Of a DNA stretch of 40,336 nt, positions 7,987 through 17,308 are shown in pieces (the stretch's first letter is position 1; the number at the start of each line of letters is the position of its first letter). Below the pieces are notes generated by a model. The model had not been told where the DNA came from. It worked only from the letters and a program-made list of their open reading frames with translations, and did not search any database. Made by a program: the position numbers and the translations under genes. The stretch is from Candidatus Staskawiczbacteria bacterium (GTDB lineage Bacteria > Patescibacteriota > Minisyncoccia > Minisyncoccales > Staskawiczbacteraceae): positions 1 through 40,336 of the forward strand of contig CAIMWV010000012.1 of the NCBI GenBank assembly GCA_903845295.1, given 5' to 3'.

Positions 7987-10860
7987 TTATACTTCGGTTT
8001 TTAAAAATTTCCCCGTGTAGCTATTTTTTACCTTTGCAATATCTTGCGGAGTTCCTTCTGCCACGATTTCGCCTCCTTTGTCTCCTCCTTCGGGCCCCAG
8101 ATCAATCAGCCAATCGGCATTTTTAATCAAATCCAAATTGTGCTCTATAACCAAGACCGTATTGTTTTTTTCAACCAGTCCGCCTAAGACAGAAATTAAT
8201 TTTTTAATGTCGTCAAAATGCAGGCCTGTTGTCGGCTCGTCTAAAATATACAAAGTCCTTCCGGTGCCTTTCCTGGAAAGTTCTGTTGCCAATTTTACCC
8301 TCTGTGCTTCCCCGCCGGACAATGAGGTTGCCGGCTGTCCCAGTTCAACATAGGAAAGGCCGACTTCTTTCAAAGTTTTCATTTTTTCATAAAGCCCGGG
8401 AATGTTTTTGAAAAACTCCATTGCCTCTTCAACCGTCATTTCCAGAACCTCCGCAATATTTTTATCCTTATAGGTGATTTCCAAAACTTCTTTGTTATAT
8501 CTTTTGCCCTGGCATTCCTCGCACTCAACATAAATATCAGGCAAAAAATACATTTCAACTTTTTTCTGGCCCTGGCCTTCGCAGGCTTCGCACCTTCCGC
8601 CCTTTACATTAAAACTGAACCTGCCGGCTGAATAACCTCGGACTCTTGCTTCTTTTGTTTTGGTAAAAATATCCCTTATGTATGCAAACGCCCCGGTATA
8701 TGTTGCCGGATTAGACCTTGGAGTCCTTCCAATGGGCGACTGGTCAACTAAAACAACTTTATTTATATTTTCAACTCCTGAAATTTCTTTATGCTTTCCC
8801 GGTTCGTCTTTTGCCCTGTAAAACTTTTTCAGCAGGGATCTTGCCAAAATATCATTCACCAAAGATGATTTTCCAGAACCGGAAACTCCCGTAACGCAGA
8901 CAAATTTTTCCAAAGGTATTTTAACATCGATGTTTTTTAAATTGTGTTCCTCGGCTCCTTTTATTGTCAAAAATTTTTGCTTGTCCGCCGAAGCTTTAGC
9001 GGAGGTGGAATTCTTATTTTTAGATTTTGCTTGTCCTGAGGACTTCGAGTGAGCCTCAGTCGAACTCCCGCGCCGAAGGGACTTATCCAATTCCACTTTT
9101 TTTCTTCCGGACAAATAATCACCGGTCAAGGTATGAGATTTTAATAATTCTTTTACTGTCCCCTGAAAAACAACTTTCCCTCCGTGCTTTCCTGCGCCCG
9201 GCCCGATATCAACAATCCAATCTGAAGCCTGCATTGTTTGCGGGTCGTGCTCAACAACAACAACCGTATTTCCCAGCTCTTTTAATTTCACCAGCGTATC
9301 TATCAATTTATGCTGGTCTCTGGCATGCAAACCGATTGACGGCTCATCTAAAATATATAAAACCCCTGATAATTTAGAGCCGATTTGAGTTGCCAGCCTT
9401 ATTCTCTGCTCTTCTCCTCCGGCCAGCGTCCCTGCTTTTCTGGATAAGGTCAGATAAGCAAGCCCGACATCGTTTAAAAATTGCGTCCGGTCGATAATTT
9501 CCTTCAAAATCGGCTGGCTGACTTTTACTTCGCCTGCATTTAATTTTGACGAAAGTTTTTCAAAAAATTCTTTTACTTTATCGGTGGACAATTCAACAAC
9601 CTTGTCAATTGATTTGTCTGCGACAGTCACTGCTAAAACTTCTGGCTTTAATCTTTTGCCCTGGCATTTCGGACAAATTTTTGTCACCATATATTGTTCA
9701 ATTTCCGCCCGCGTCCAATCGGAATCGGTTTCATGGTACCTTCTTTCCAAATTCGGGATTACTCCCTGGAATTCGCCGTCACCGTTCAAAATAATATCAA
9801 CAATTTTTTTAGGCAAATCGCCGACTTCTTCGTCCAAAGAAAAATTATATTTTGCCGCCAGGTCCGAAAGAATCGAATAATAATATCCTTGCCTGCCGAC
9901 TTTATGCGATGCCCTAGACCAAGGCCAGATGGCGCCTTCGGCAATTGTCAGCCTTTTGTTGGGAATCACCAATTCCGGGTCAACTTCCAGTTTTTCTCCC
10001 AAGCCCGTGCATTCCGGACATGCGCCATAAGGATTGTTAAAGGAAAATAATCTGGGCTCTAATTCCGGCAAAGAAATTCCGCATTCTTCACATGCAAAAT
10101 GCTCTGAAAATATTAAATCTTGTTCGGGATCATTTTTTTGCCCGATAATCACAATTCCTTTTCCCAGCCTCAAAGCAATTTCCAAAGAGTCAACTAATCT
10201 TGACCTGTCTAAATCCTTATCTAAAATCAAACGGTCAACAACAACTTCTATGTCGTGTTTTTTTTGCTTGTCCATCGGCTTTTCCAATGATTCTTCAACC
10301 GGAAAAATTGTACCATCGATTCTTACCCTCACAAATCCCCCTCTCTGGATTTCCTCTAATACTCCGTGATGCTCCCCTTTTTTAGAACGGATGACCGGGC
10401 CCAAAATTGTAATCTCTGTTTTTTTGGGCAATTTAAGAACCTGGTCAACAATCTGGTCAACCGTCTGGCGCGAAATAAGCTTTCCGCAATTCGGGCAATG
10501 GGGTTTTCCTATCCTTGCATACAAAAGGCGCAGATAATCATAAATTTCTGTAATCGTTCCGACCGTAGAGCGCGGATTATGGGTTGACTTTCTTTGGTCA
10601 ATTGAAATCGCCGGCGAAATTCCTTCAATCTTGTCCACATCCGGCTTATCCATTATTCCCAAAAACTGCCTGGCATAAGCCGACAAGCTTTCAACATATC
10701 TTCGCTGGCCCTCAGCATAAAGAGTATCAAAAGCCAAAGATGATTTTCCCGAGCCGGACAAACCGGTGATAACCACCAGTTTATTTTTAGGGATATCTAA
10801 ATCAATGTTTTTTAAATTATGCACCCTCGCCCCCCGTATTTTTATATATTCGTTTTGCAT
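7987..10860 (-). CDS. uvrA: Excinuclease ABC subunit A
   Basis: The 957-residue protein has the two ABC ATPase halves of UvrA: first Walker [35 protein letters not shown], signature [17 protein letters not shown], then second Walker [16 protein letters not shown], zinc-finger C..C ([11 protein letters not shown]...CEECQG) and signature [15 protein letters not shown]. It detects helix-distorting lesions and loads UvrB. The start [21 protein letters not shown] matches the family; extending upstream adds only repeat-derived sequence. The linker between halves carries an unusual K/S/A-rich stretch ([21 protein letters not shown]...SAKASADKQ) coded by repeats at 8979-9090. A promoter with an overlapping palindrome lies directly upstream. 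Confidence 0.98.
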   Translation of the reverse strand: MQNEYIKIRGARVHNLKNIDLDIPKNKLVVITGLSGSGKSSLAFDTLYAEGQRRYVESLSAYARQFLGIMDKPDVDKIEGISPAISIDQRKSTHNPRSTVGTITEIYDYLRLLYARIGKPHCPNCGKLISRQTVDQIVDQVLKLPKKTEITILGPVIRSKKGEHHGVLEEIQRGGFVRVRIDGTIFPVEESLEKPMDKQKKHDIEVVVDRLILDKDLDRSRLVDSLEIALRLGKGIVIIGQKNDPEQDLIFSEHFACEECGISLPELEPRLFSFNNPYGACPECTGLGEKLEVDPELVIPNKRLTIAEGAIWPWSRASHKVGRQGYYYSILSDLAAKYNFSLDEEVGDLPKKIVDIILNGDGEFQGVIPNLERRYHETDSDWTRAEIEQYMVTKICPKCQGKRLKPEVLAVTVADKSIDKVVELSTDKVKEFFEKLSSKLNAGEVKVSQPILKEIIDRTQFLNDVGLAYLTLSRKAGTLAGGEEQRIRLATQIGSKLSGVLYILDEPSIGLHARDQHKLIDTLVKLKELGNTVVVVEHDPQTMQASDWIVDIGPGAGKHGGKVVFQGTVKELLKSHTLTGDYLSGRKKVELDKSLRRGSSTEAHSKSSGQAKSKNKNSTSAKASADKQKFLTIKGAEEHNLKNIDVKIPLEKFVCVTGVSGSGKSSLVNDILARSLLKKFYRAKDEPGKHKEISGVENINKVVLVDQSPIGRTPRSNPATYTGAFAYIRDIFTKTKEARVRGYSAGRFSFNVKGGRCEACEGQGQKKVEMYFLPDIYVECEECQGKRYNKEVLEITYKDKNIAEVLEMTVEEAMEFFKNIPGLYEKMKTLKEVGLSYVELGQPATSLSGGEAQRVKLATELSRKGTGRTLYILDEPTTGLHFDDIKKLISVLGGLVEKNNTVLVIEHNLDLIKNADWLIDLGPEGGDKGGEIVAEGTPQDIAKVKNSYTGKFLKTEV
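8979..9090 (-). repeat. Repeat-derived insertion in the uvrA linker
   Basis: Two palindromic words occur in frame here: one around CCGCCGAAGCTTTAGCGG (8985-9002, encoding SAKASADK on the minus strand) and one of the CCTGAG...CTCAG/TCGA type (9032-9062). Together they account for most of a ~35-residue low-complexity linker absent from the short linker of E. coli UvrA. Confidence 0.6.
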
Positions 10861-10882
10861 ACACAAAAAGTTTAAGTTGTTT

Positions 10883-10911
10883 ATTATACAACTTTTTTTA
10901 GGCGTGTGCAA
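10883..10911 (-). promoter_or_regulatory. uvrA promoter with overlapping inverted repeat
   Basis: On the minus strand TTGCAC (10906-10911) and TATAAT (10883-10888) are 17 bp apart; the ATG is 22 bases after the -10. The perfect inverted repeat AAGTTGT-N7-ACAACTT covers the -10 and is a natural candidate for a repressor site. It is not a canonical LexA box. Confidence 0.7.
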
Positions 10912-10924
10912 GTGCCTACACCCC

Positions 10925-10940
10925 TTCGACAAGCTCAGGG
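10925..10940. repeat. CCTTCGAC...GCTCAGG intergenic repeat
   Basis: A copy of the short palindromic word that also occurs in frame in groEL (5205-5228) and, in variant form, at 27597-27615. Confidence 0.6.
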
Positions 10941-10945
10941 CAAGC

Positions 10946-10976
10946 AAAAAGCCGCCCCGTTGAACGGGGCGGCTTT
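10946..10976 (-). terminator. Terminator of the 11009-12598 secreted protein gene
   Basis: A 14-bp G+C-rich perfect stem, AAAGCCGCCCCGTT with its complement, single-base loop, then TTTTTGC on the minus strand. Confidence 0.85.
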
Positions 10977-11008
10977 GCGTCAAATAAAAATGGCGCAATG
11001 ATAGAAGG

Positions 11009-12598
11009 TTAAGGATAACAAGGAGTACTGCAATTCACGCATCCATTAGTATCTGGTGAATGATTACCAGGACAAGAATCTAATATACATTGTACCGCAG
11101 GACAGTTATAACCAACTTGCACTGTTGAACTTGTCTGCGCTGTCTGTCCGGCATTATCCATAACTGTGAACGTAACCGTGTATATTCCCGCCGACGAATA
11201 TGAATGAGTAAATGTGGAAGTTTGGATGAAAGCACTTTGAGCAGAGGCGGAGTATGAAATAGGAGCAATAATAGCATCTCCCCAGTTAACAGAATAGTTT
11301 AACGGCCCATTTTCAGGGTCAGATGCGTTTATTGTCCAAGTTCCAGTTTGGTTTACGCTAAGTATTGTTGGAGCAGTAACTCCGCTGATAACCGGCGGAA
11401 GATTGGTTGTTGGAAAGTCAATAATTTTAAAATATGAATCGCTTGAATCACAAATATCGGTGCCGGTTTGGCAGATTTGGACAATGTATGCACCGTCAGG
11501 AGCTGGAGTACTAAGATAATTGCTTAAAATTTTGCCTACGCCCCAAGAATAAGAATAACCGCTTACGCTCGTAGCAATTGTATATGGAGCTTGAATGCTA
11601 CATGCTGCACAAGCTGCTCCTGCAACACAGGGCGGACAATATGGACGAGGTTGAGTTAATTTTATGTCATAAAATCTTGCAACCTGAGCACAATATGCGT
11701 CGGGCGGGCATTCTGGGATGGGTATATTATCTTGCCATTTTATTTTCTGGATGGTTCCTTTCTGCCAAGTCTCTCCTCCATTCGGCGAAAGAACATTTAT
11801 AGACGATTGGATCGGGCACTGTTGAGCCAGGGCTGGACAAGCAATGTTTACATTTGGCGCTGATAATCCGCAATTATTGGAGTCTGTAATAACATACGAC
11901 TGCCAACCGTTTTTGCACGGTCCCCAACTGCACGTCCAGTTCGGTGTGCAATTTCCTCTCGCCAAATTAAACGCATTTAAACAATCCTGCTGGTTACCAA
12001 AGGTTTGCAAACCATAATACATATAGGTACCACAAAATTGTTTCGGAGTCTGGCAACTATTACTGCTTGTATTGTCAAACCAATACAAATTAGAACATGC
12101 CGGCGTTGTCCCACATCTATACAGCGCATTTAATTTTGCCCTTGTGATAGGACCAACTGTACCGGTTTGCATAATTCCATATTTTCCTTGAAATTGAACG
12201 ACCGCAGCGGCTGTATTTTCTCCAAAAGTATCTGGCTGACCCATACCCTCGTGATCATAAGAAAGAGATGGCGCAATGATAGGATTATCTTTACCCAACG
12301 CAGTCCATAAATCATCCACTTCCGAACCTGTAGATCCGGCTACTAAATAATTATTAAAAGTATGGCACCAAGCTTGTGTTGTGCCTTGCTGAGACTGCAG
12401 GTTTTTTATCTGTGCCATAAGCTGGGTGATCAAATCCTGCAAACAAGAAATCCTTTCATCGGTAGTATAATTCGTGCCACCTACCACTGATAAACAATCA
12501 GCCGCTGTTGTGGCCTTGGCGGCATGCACATTTGCAACGCCACAACACAAAATCGCTGTTGCTAAAACAGCCGTAATTAATAGTGATTTAATTTTCAT
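11009..12598 (-). CDS. Secreted peptidoglycan-binding protein with PKD domain
   Basis: The 529-residue protein has a signal peptide ([26 protein letters not shown]), a short coiled coil (~45-70), a peptidoglycan-binding domain 1 fold (~75-163: WTALGKDN...[34 protein letters not shown]), a cysteine-rich unit ([17 protein letters not shown]...NNCGLSA, ~215-260), a KNH/Kre9-type beta domain ([22 protein letters not shown], ~270-395) and a PKD domain (~400-495; [20 protein letters not shown]). The C-terminal ~30 residues hold six cysteines. It is probably a cell-surface protein held on peptidoglycan; ligand unknown. It is a paralogue of the next gene, with the same signal peptide, leader and promoter. 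Confidence 0.85.
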   Translation of the reverse strand: MKIKSLLITAVLATAILCCGVANVHAAKATTAADCLSVVGGTNYTTDERISCLQDLITQLMAQIKNLQSQQGTTQAWCHTFNNYLVAGSTGSEVDDLWTALGKDNPIIAPSLSYDHEGMGQPDTFGENTAAAVVQFQGKYGIMQTGTVGPITRAKLNALYRCGTTPACSNLYWFDNTSSNSCQTPKQFCGTYMYYGLQTFGNQQDCLNAFNLARGNCTPNWTCSWGPCKNGWQSYVITDSNNCGLSAPNVNIACPALAQQCPIQSSINVLSPNGGETWQKGTIQKIKWQDNIPIPECPPDAYCAQVARFYDIKLTQPRPYCPPCVAGAACAACSIQAPYTIATSVSGYSYSWGVGKILSNYLSTPAPDGAYIVQICQTGTDICDSSDSYFKIIDFPTTNLPPVISGVTAPTILSVNQTGTWTINASDPENGPLNYSVNWGDAIIAPISYSASAQSAFIQTSTFTHSYSSAGIYTVTFTVMDNAGQTAQTSSTVQVGYNCPAVQCILDSCPGNHSPDTNGCVNCSTPCYP

Positions 12599-12689
12599 GA
12601 AAAATTTGTTTAATAAAACATATCAAAAATTTTATTGAGTAAATAAAATTTTTGCTACCATATTATTAAAAATTTTAAATTATTACTTA

Positions 12690-12717
12690 ATAATAGTCTG
12701 AAGGCAAAAATAGTCAA
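12690..12717 (-). promoter_or_regulatory. Promoter of the 11009-12598 gene, with conserved long leader
   Basis: TTGACT (12712-12717) and TATTAT (12690-12695) on the minus strand, 16 bp apart. The ~90-nt leader down to 12598 carries an AAAATTTTATT/AATAAAATTTT stem and is closely similar to the leader at 15439-15530. No Shine-Dalgarno is present. Confidence 0.75.
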
Positions 12718-12729
12718 TGATTAATACAA

Positions 12730-12758
12730 AAGCAGACGGGGCATTGCCCCGCCTGCTT
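12730..12758 (-). terminator. Terminator of the 12778-15438 gene
   Basis: AAGCAGGCGGGGCA pairs with TGCCCCGTCTGCTT (one G-U) around one base, followed on the minus strand by TTGTATT. Confidence 0.8.
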
Positions 12759-12777
12759 AAAATAATATTTGCAAAAA

Positions 12778-15438
12778 CTATTTATTCAACATCGCCTGTA
12801 TTTCTGCTTGTATTTTTGCAATGGCAGCAGAAATCGATGCCAAGCTGTTCTGCGAAGCATTTAAACCCACTGTTGGCGCAATAATGCTGAAATAATTATC
12901 GCTGTCATCATAAATAGTCGGACTGTCTGTCGTATTCGAATCAAGAACTTTAATTTTATATTGGCCAGTTGACAAATTTGTCGGTATTGTCCAAGAATAA
13001 GAGCCGGAACCCAAAAGAATAGTAGAATTACTGCTCTCCCACGGAAACTGAGCCCTTGGATTATCATTAACCCCTCTCAGCTCGATGTAAACTTGATCAG
13101 AACTTGGTAGGCCAGACGATATCCACGTAATATTATGTGTTGATCCCTGCGCCCATTGTTCGCCTCCATTAGGCGAGGTGACGGTAATGGTGGGTTGGCC
13201 TGTTGTCGGCGCAACAATACTGAAACAATTATTGCTTTCACCTAAAATTTCTTTGGAGCTCGAATAGCTATAATTGTTATCAACAACTTCTATTTTTTGG
13301 CATGCATAACCGGAATAAGACGGGCATGAATATTGATTGCAAAGAGGTTGCGTCGGAACAGTCCAAGAATAATAACTGCTCGAAGCATCGAGGTTAGTAG
13401 CTATGCTGTTTACTTCAAATTGAGTCATGCCCGATCTTTGACTAAGGAGCCAAATTTTCACCTTGTCTAATCCCGTAGCGTTCCAAGTTATATTATGAGT
13501 ACTTCCTGCCTGCCATTGCTCTCCTCCGTTTGGTGAATTAACGGTGATTGACGGCTGGGTGGAAGTTGAGGCTGTTATCTGAAATGCATTACTGGTGGCC
13601 GATGCAAGTATATTGGCGTTTGTATCGGTGTAATCAAGTTCCAAATAATATGTTCCTGGTGTAATCGGCGAGCCGCCAATAGAGGCAACATCTGATGGAA
13701 TTGTGAAAGTAAATGTTGGGTAGGATAAACTCGACACTCTAAAATAAATTGGGATATAACTAACTGGCGCGTTACTATTATTACCTAATAACTGTGCTGT
13801 TGTTTGTTTAAGATATGCGAAGTAAAGATTGTTTGCTCCCGTAAAATTACCTGCTCTATTCCAGTTAAATTGTGCGTTATTGATTCCGGCCACATACGAA
13901 CTCAAAACCGAAGTTACAGATGTGATTGTCGGCTGGGTGGAAGGTGACGTAACTGTGAGCGTAATCGGAATTGTTATAGGTGAATTGCTAAAGTTACCGC
14001 TGAAAATTAAATTAGTAGTATATGTGCCTGGACCACTAACCTTAGTAGCATCTACTGATGCTCCTACCCCCATCACCCCTTGAGCCGCCAAAAACATCAT
14101 TTGTGTATTATAGGCTGTGTTAAGCCATGCCGGTTGGTTAGGAACGCTTATTGTTAAATTAACTGACGAAGAGGATGCATTAGTAAGGTGCAAACCATAA
14201 GGTTGCGGGTTTGAAGATCCTTGCACTACGTTAAAGTTAACAAAAGAATCCGAAGGAATAAGTGTGACTGACGGCTGGGTGGAAGTTGAACAAGATTGAC
14301 CTGTTGTTATGCTATATCCTGAAGTTGAATCACAACCTGGAGGCGCTGAACAAGGCTGGCCTGTTGTTGAGCTATATCCTGAAGTCGAAGTACAACCTGG
14401 GGGTAAAGTAGTCGACGCAACAATGCTAAAAGCAGAATCGCTGCGATCATATGCTCCTGTCTTGCCATCGTCTGAAATCTGAATCTTAAGGTGAGACATA
14501 TCACTTGAACCAGTGCTAGTGACAATCTCTTTAGCAACCCACGGATAAATTGTCCAAGAGTAACTGCCAGCGCTTGCCTGGATATAAGTATACAACGAAG
14601 GATCGTTACTGCCGTTACTGTTTAATAAAACCCCTTTTGATAAAATATTTCCATTAGCATCTAAAGGCAAAAGATAAATGCTTACAGTGGAATCATTTGG
14701 CAAATTAGCAGACGACCAAGTAATAGTGTGATTTGTTCCTGTTTGCCAAGTCTCCCCTCCATTCGGCGAAGTGACGGTAATTGAGGGCTGGGTGGAAGGA
14801 GTGCATTTCTGTTGCATATTAGGACAAGCAATGGTAGCGCTTGATGCAGACAACCCGCAGTTATTGGAATCAACAGGCATTTCCTGTTGGCCGCCGTTTA
14901 TACACGGTCCCCAACCGCACGTCCAGCTCGGAGTACATATGGTTGGAGTTGTAGTTGTGCCACTTGCGCAAGATTGACCCGTTAAAGGGCTAAATCCTGA
15001 AGCCGATGTGCAACCTGCGGGCAAAGTGCCAGTCGTTGTACATCCATACAGTGCATTTAATTTTGCTCTGGTTCTAGGACCGACTGTACCGGTTTGTCTG
15101 ATATTGTATTTTCCCTGAAATTGGACTACTGCAGCGGCAGTAGAATCTCCGAAAGCCATTTGGCCATCGCCGCCATAATCAATATTTTCTTTAGTTAGGG
15201 CTGTATGAAGCGCGCTTACCTCGTCACCGGTAGCGCCAACGAATAGATAATCTGTGAATGTATGGCACCAAGCTTGCGTTGTGCCTTGCTGTGATTGAAG
15301 TGCTTGCAACTGCGCCATAAGCTGGGCAATCTGCGCCTGAAGTTGGGCAATTGTCGGTGTTTGGGCGCTGACTGCAGCCCCACAACACAAAATAGCTGTT
15401 GTTAAAACAGCCGTAACTACGAGAGACTTAATTTTCAT
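12778..15438 (-). CDS. Large secreted peptidoglycan-binding, multi-beta-domain surface protein
   Basis: The 886-residue protein has a signal peptide (to about residue 25, ending AAVSA), a coiled coil of LQAQIAQLMAQLQAL type, a peptidoglycan-binding domain (~60-130), and a cysteine unit (CTPSWTCGWGPCINGGQQ). Three KNH/Kre9-like domains follow, each opening with SPNGGE.W..G..H.ITW (near 222, 660 and 775). Short Cys-containing repeats (GC.S.SG.S..TGQ.C) recur three times, and a BACON/Ig-like region (~395-500) plus a further beta domain (~505-625) sit between. The end is an amphipathic helix (SISAAIAKIQAEIQAMLNK). Repeated TSTQPS(I/V)T linkers suggest growth by internal duplication. It is presumably displayed on the cell surface; ligand unknown. 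Confidence 0.85.
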   Translation of the reverse strand: MKIKSLVVTAVLTTAILCCGAAVSAQTPTIAQLQAQIAQLMAQLQALQSQQGTTQAWCHTFTDYLFVGATGDEVSALHTALTKENIDYGGDGQMAFGDSTAAAVVQFQGKYNIRQTGTVGPRTRAKLNALYGCTTTGTLPAGCTSASGFSPLTGQSCASGTTTTPTICTPSWTCGWGPCINGGQQEMPVDSNNCGLSASSATIACPNMQQKCTPSTQPSITVTSPNGGETWQTGTNHTITWSSANLPNDSTVSIYLLPLDANGNILSKGVLLNSNGSNDPSLYTYIQASAGSYSWTIYPWVAKEIVTSTGSSDMSHLKIQISDDGKTGAYDRSDSAFSIVASTTLPPGCTSTSGYSSTTGQPCSAPPGCDSTSGYSITTGQSCSTSTQPSVTLIPSDSFVNFNVVQGSSNPQPYGLHLTNASSSSVNLTISVPNQPAWLNTAYNTQMMFLAAQGVMGVGASVDATKVSGPGTYTTNLIFSGNFSNSPITIPITLTVTSPSTQPTITSVTSVLSSYVAGINNAQFNWNRAGNFTGANNLYFAYLKQTTAQLLGNNSNAPVSYIPIYFRVSSLSYPTFTFTIPSDVASIGGSPITPGTYYLELDYTDTNANILASATSNAFQITASTSTQPSITVNSPNGGEQWQAGSTHNITWNATGLDKVKIWLLSQRSGMTQFEVNSIATNLDASSSYYSWTVPTQPLCNQYSCPSYSGYACQKIEVVDNNYSYSSSKEILGESNNCFSIVAPTTGQPTITVTSPNGGEQWAQGSTHNITWISSGLPSSDQVYIELRGVNDNPRAQFPWESSNSTILLGSGSYSWTIPTNLSTGQYKIKVLDSNTTDSPTIYDDSDNYFSIIAPTVGLNASQNSLASISAAIAKIQAEIQAMLNK

Positions 15439-15524
15439 GAAAAATTTGTTTAATAAAACATAGCAAAAATTTTATAGAATAAAATTTTTGATACTACATT
15501 ATTAAAAATTTTAAATATTAATTA

Positions 15525-15552
15525 ATAATACCCCCGAAGAGAGAATAGTCAA
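15525..15552 (-). promoter_or_regulatory. Promoter of the 12778-15438 gene
   Basis: TTGACT (15547-15552) and TATTAT (15525-15530), 16 bp apart, on the minus strand. Same hexamers, spacing and leader as the paralogue at 12690-12717. Confidence 0.75.
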
Positions 15553-15579
15553 TGGTTTATTCTCGTATTCATTAATCCA

Positions 15580-15607
15580 TTGAAAAACAGCTGTTTTATG
15601 TTAAATT
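15580..15607 (+). promoter_or_regulatory. uvrC promoter with central palindrome
   Basis: TTGAAA (15580-15585) and TAAATT (15602-15607) are 16 bp apart. The spacer holds the perfect 14-base palindrome AAAACAGCTGTTTT (15584-15597), a possible operator. Confidence 0.5.
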
Positions 15608-15632
15608 AAATATAGGAATTAATGATGTAATT

Positions 15633-16946
15633 ATGAAAAATTTTAAGCTGATAAAAAATAAAAATTTTGGCGAACTCCCGAAAACAAGCGGAGTTTATTC
15701 GTTTTATGGAAAAAACGAGCTCTTATATATAGGTAAGGCTATAAACATACAAAACCGGGTTAAAAACCACTTTAACCAGCCAAGCTACAGAGACGACCTG
15801 TTTATAGATAAAGTTGATAAAATCGGATTTTTCGAAACCGGCTCGGAAATTGAGGCATTGGTTTTTGAGGCTAATTTAATCAAAAAATACCAGCCGAAAT
15901 TTAATGTAGTTTGGAGAGACGACAAAAATTACTTTTATGTTGCAATATCTCAAAACGAACAAAAAATACCTTACATATTTATCACCCATCAGAAAAACTA
16001 CGAAAAAACAAAATATGTCGGCCCATTTGTTGAAGGAACGGCACTAAAAAAAACTTTAAGATTTTTAAGGAGGGCGTTCCCCTATTACACCGTTAAAAAA
16101 CATCCGAAGACAAAATGCACATACTGCCATCTGAGCCTATGCCCTGGACCGGATCCTGATAAAAATTTGTACAAAAAAAATATAAATAACCTGGTTGCCA
16201 TTTTAGAGGGGAAAAAACAAAAAGTTTTGCGGGATTTGAAAAAAGACATGAAAAAATATTCCCAAAACCGGGATTTTGAAAATGCCGCAAAGGCCAGAGA
16301 TCAGATTCTTTCTTTGGAAAAAATAATTTCCCATGCCCATATTTTTGAGGCGAACAAAACACAGCAGGCCTGGCCAAAAACCGAGGGGTTTCTGCAAACA
16401 ATAATGGGAGTGAATAAAAAAATCAGCAGAATTGAAGGTTACGACATTTCTAACATACAAGGGAACCAGGCCGTAGCCTCAATGGTAGTTTTTATTGACG
16501 GCACAGCTGACAAAAACCAATACCGGAAATTTAAAATAAAAACAATTGAAGGCCCGAACGATACTGCCATGATAAAAGAAGCTTTATCCAGAAGAATAAC
16601 GCATAATGAATGGCCGATGCCAGACTTAATTTTTATTGATGGCGGAAAGGGGCAGCTTAACGCCGCTTTAGCAATAATTCACCCCCACACCAAACGAGGC
16701 GATGGGGCTGGTAAAAAAATAAATCGTAGCGAATCTCGTTCTGGTGTGGGGGTAAAGGAAATTCCTGTCTGCGCTCTGGCAAAAAAGAACAATGAATTAT
16801 TTATAAAAGGAAATAAAGACCCGGTTTTATTAAAAACCCTGCCCCGCGAAATTTTTAACTTAATTTTACAAATCCGCGATGAAAGCCACAGGTTTGCCAT
16901 AACCTACCATAAAAAATTAAGGAAAAAGCACCTCTTGACAGAATAG
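15633..16946 (+). CDS. uvrC: Excinuclease ABC subunit C, short form lacking the helix-hairpin-helix end
   Basis: The 437-residue protein has an N-terminal GIY-YIG nuclease domain (GVYSFYG...LLYIGKAINIQNRVKNHF, ~20-48), a cysteine cluster (CTYCHLSLCPG, ~162-172), a UVR motif (DLKKDMKKYSQNRDFENAAKARDQI, ~200-230) and the RNase H-like 5' nuclease (GYDISN, LIFIDGGKGQLNAAL, RDESHRFAITYHKKLR). It stops right after the last motif, so the C-terminal (HhH)2 part of ordinary ~600-residue UvrC is missing. About 24 residues (PHTKRGDG...SGVGV) inside the RNase H domain are encoded by a palindromic insertion (16681-16753). It pairs functionally with uvrA; no uvrB is in the window. Confidence 0.93.
   Translation: MKNFKLIKNKNFGELPKTSGVYSFYGKNELLYIGKAINIQNRVKNHFNQPSYRDDLFIDKVDKIGFFETGSEIEALVFEANLIKKYQPKFNVVWRDDKNYFYVAISQNEQKIPYIFITHQKNYEKTKYVGPFVEGTALKKTLRFLRRAFPYYTVKKHPKTKCTYCHLSLCPGPDPDKNLYKKNINNLVAILEGKKQKVLRDLKKDMKKYSQNRDFENAAKARDQILSLEKIISHAHIFEANKTQQAWPKTEGFLQTIMGVNKKISRIEGYDISNIQGNQAVASMVVFIDGTADKNQYRKFKIKTIEGPNDTAMIKEALSRRITHNEWPMPDLIFIDGGKGQLNAALAIIHPHTKRGDGAGKKINRSESRSGVGVKEIPVCALAKKNNELFIKGNKDPVLLKTLPREIFNLILQIRDESHRFAITYHKKLRKKHLLTE
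16681..16753 (+). repeat. In-frame palindromic insertion in uvrC
   Basis: ACCCCCACACCAAACGAG (16681-16698) is the inverted complement of 16735-16753 apart from one extra base, with a 36-nt loop. It lies between the conserved GQLNAAL and IPVCALAK segments of UvrC, where relatives have only a short loop. Reading frame is kept. Confidence 0.8.
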
Positions 16947-16963
16947 AATATTTTATGTAATAT
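16935..16963 (+). promoter_or_regulatory. Promoter of the 55-residue membrane protein gene
   Basis: TTGACA (16935-16940, inside the end of uvrC) and TAATAT (16958-16963) are 17 bp apart. Confidence 0.7.
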
Positions 16964-17004
16964 GACGATAGCACAAACTAAACAACCGAGAAAGGAGCGT
17001 ACAA

Positions 17005-17172
17005 ATGAGAGCTATAGTGATTTTTGTGGCGGCTTTACTGGGCATCTTCGGAGTGATAATTGTCGGCGAAATGCTCCGGTCTTACGGATATCCAGGGTGG
17101 GCCAACATCGTCTCCATTTTGGGGCTGGGGCTTATCACGATATTTGTGATTAAAGCCTCGGAAAAAAAGTAA
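17005..17172 (+). CDS. Small two-helix membrane protein
   Basis: The 55-residue protein MRAIVIFVAALLGIFGVIIVGEM... has two hydrophobic helices (about 3-22 and 32-49) separated by a short polar loop (LRSYGYPGW), and a lysine-rich end. AAAGGAG lies seven bases before the ATG; a strong promoter precedes it and a terminator follows. I do not recognise a family. Like the gene at 17608 it differs from its neighbours in having a clear Shine-Dalgarno and richer G+C. Confidence 0.65.
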   Translation: MRAIVIFVAALLGIFGVIIVGEMLRSYGYPGWANIVSILGLGLITIFVIKASEKK

Positions 17173-17205
17173 AGGGAGAAAACAATGAGTCTGTCTTCCT
17201 CATGT

Positions 17206-17236
17206 AGCGCCAGTTCTTTCAGGGCGCTATTTTTTT
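17206..17236 (+). terminator. Intrinsic terminator after the 55-residue gene
   Basis: Stem AGCGCC/GGCGCT with an 11-nt loop, then a run of seven T residues. Confidence 0.85.
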
Positions 17237-17253
17237 ATATAAAGCTTAGTATC

Positions 17254-17282
17254 TTGACATATATCAATAAAAATGCTATCAT
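17254..17282 (+). promoter_or_regulatory. Promoter of the rod-shaped RNA
   Basis: TTGACA (17254-17259) and TATCAT (17277-17282) are 17 bp apart, which would start transcription near 17289, about 20 nt before the outer stem of the RNA. Confidence 0.7.
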
Positions 17283-17308
17283 ATAGATTATAGTTCTTTT
17301 TAACATAT

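Noticed and set aside
10861-10998. N-terminal extension of UvrA to an upstream ATG
   Set aside because: It reads through the uvrA promoter and a CCTTCGAC-type repeat; the family N-terminus is at 10860.
17185-17286. 33-codon open frame with a Shine-Dalgarno-like GGGAG after the 55-residue gene
   Set aside because: A strong intrinsic terminator (17206-17236) lies inside it, so it would not be fully transcribed.
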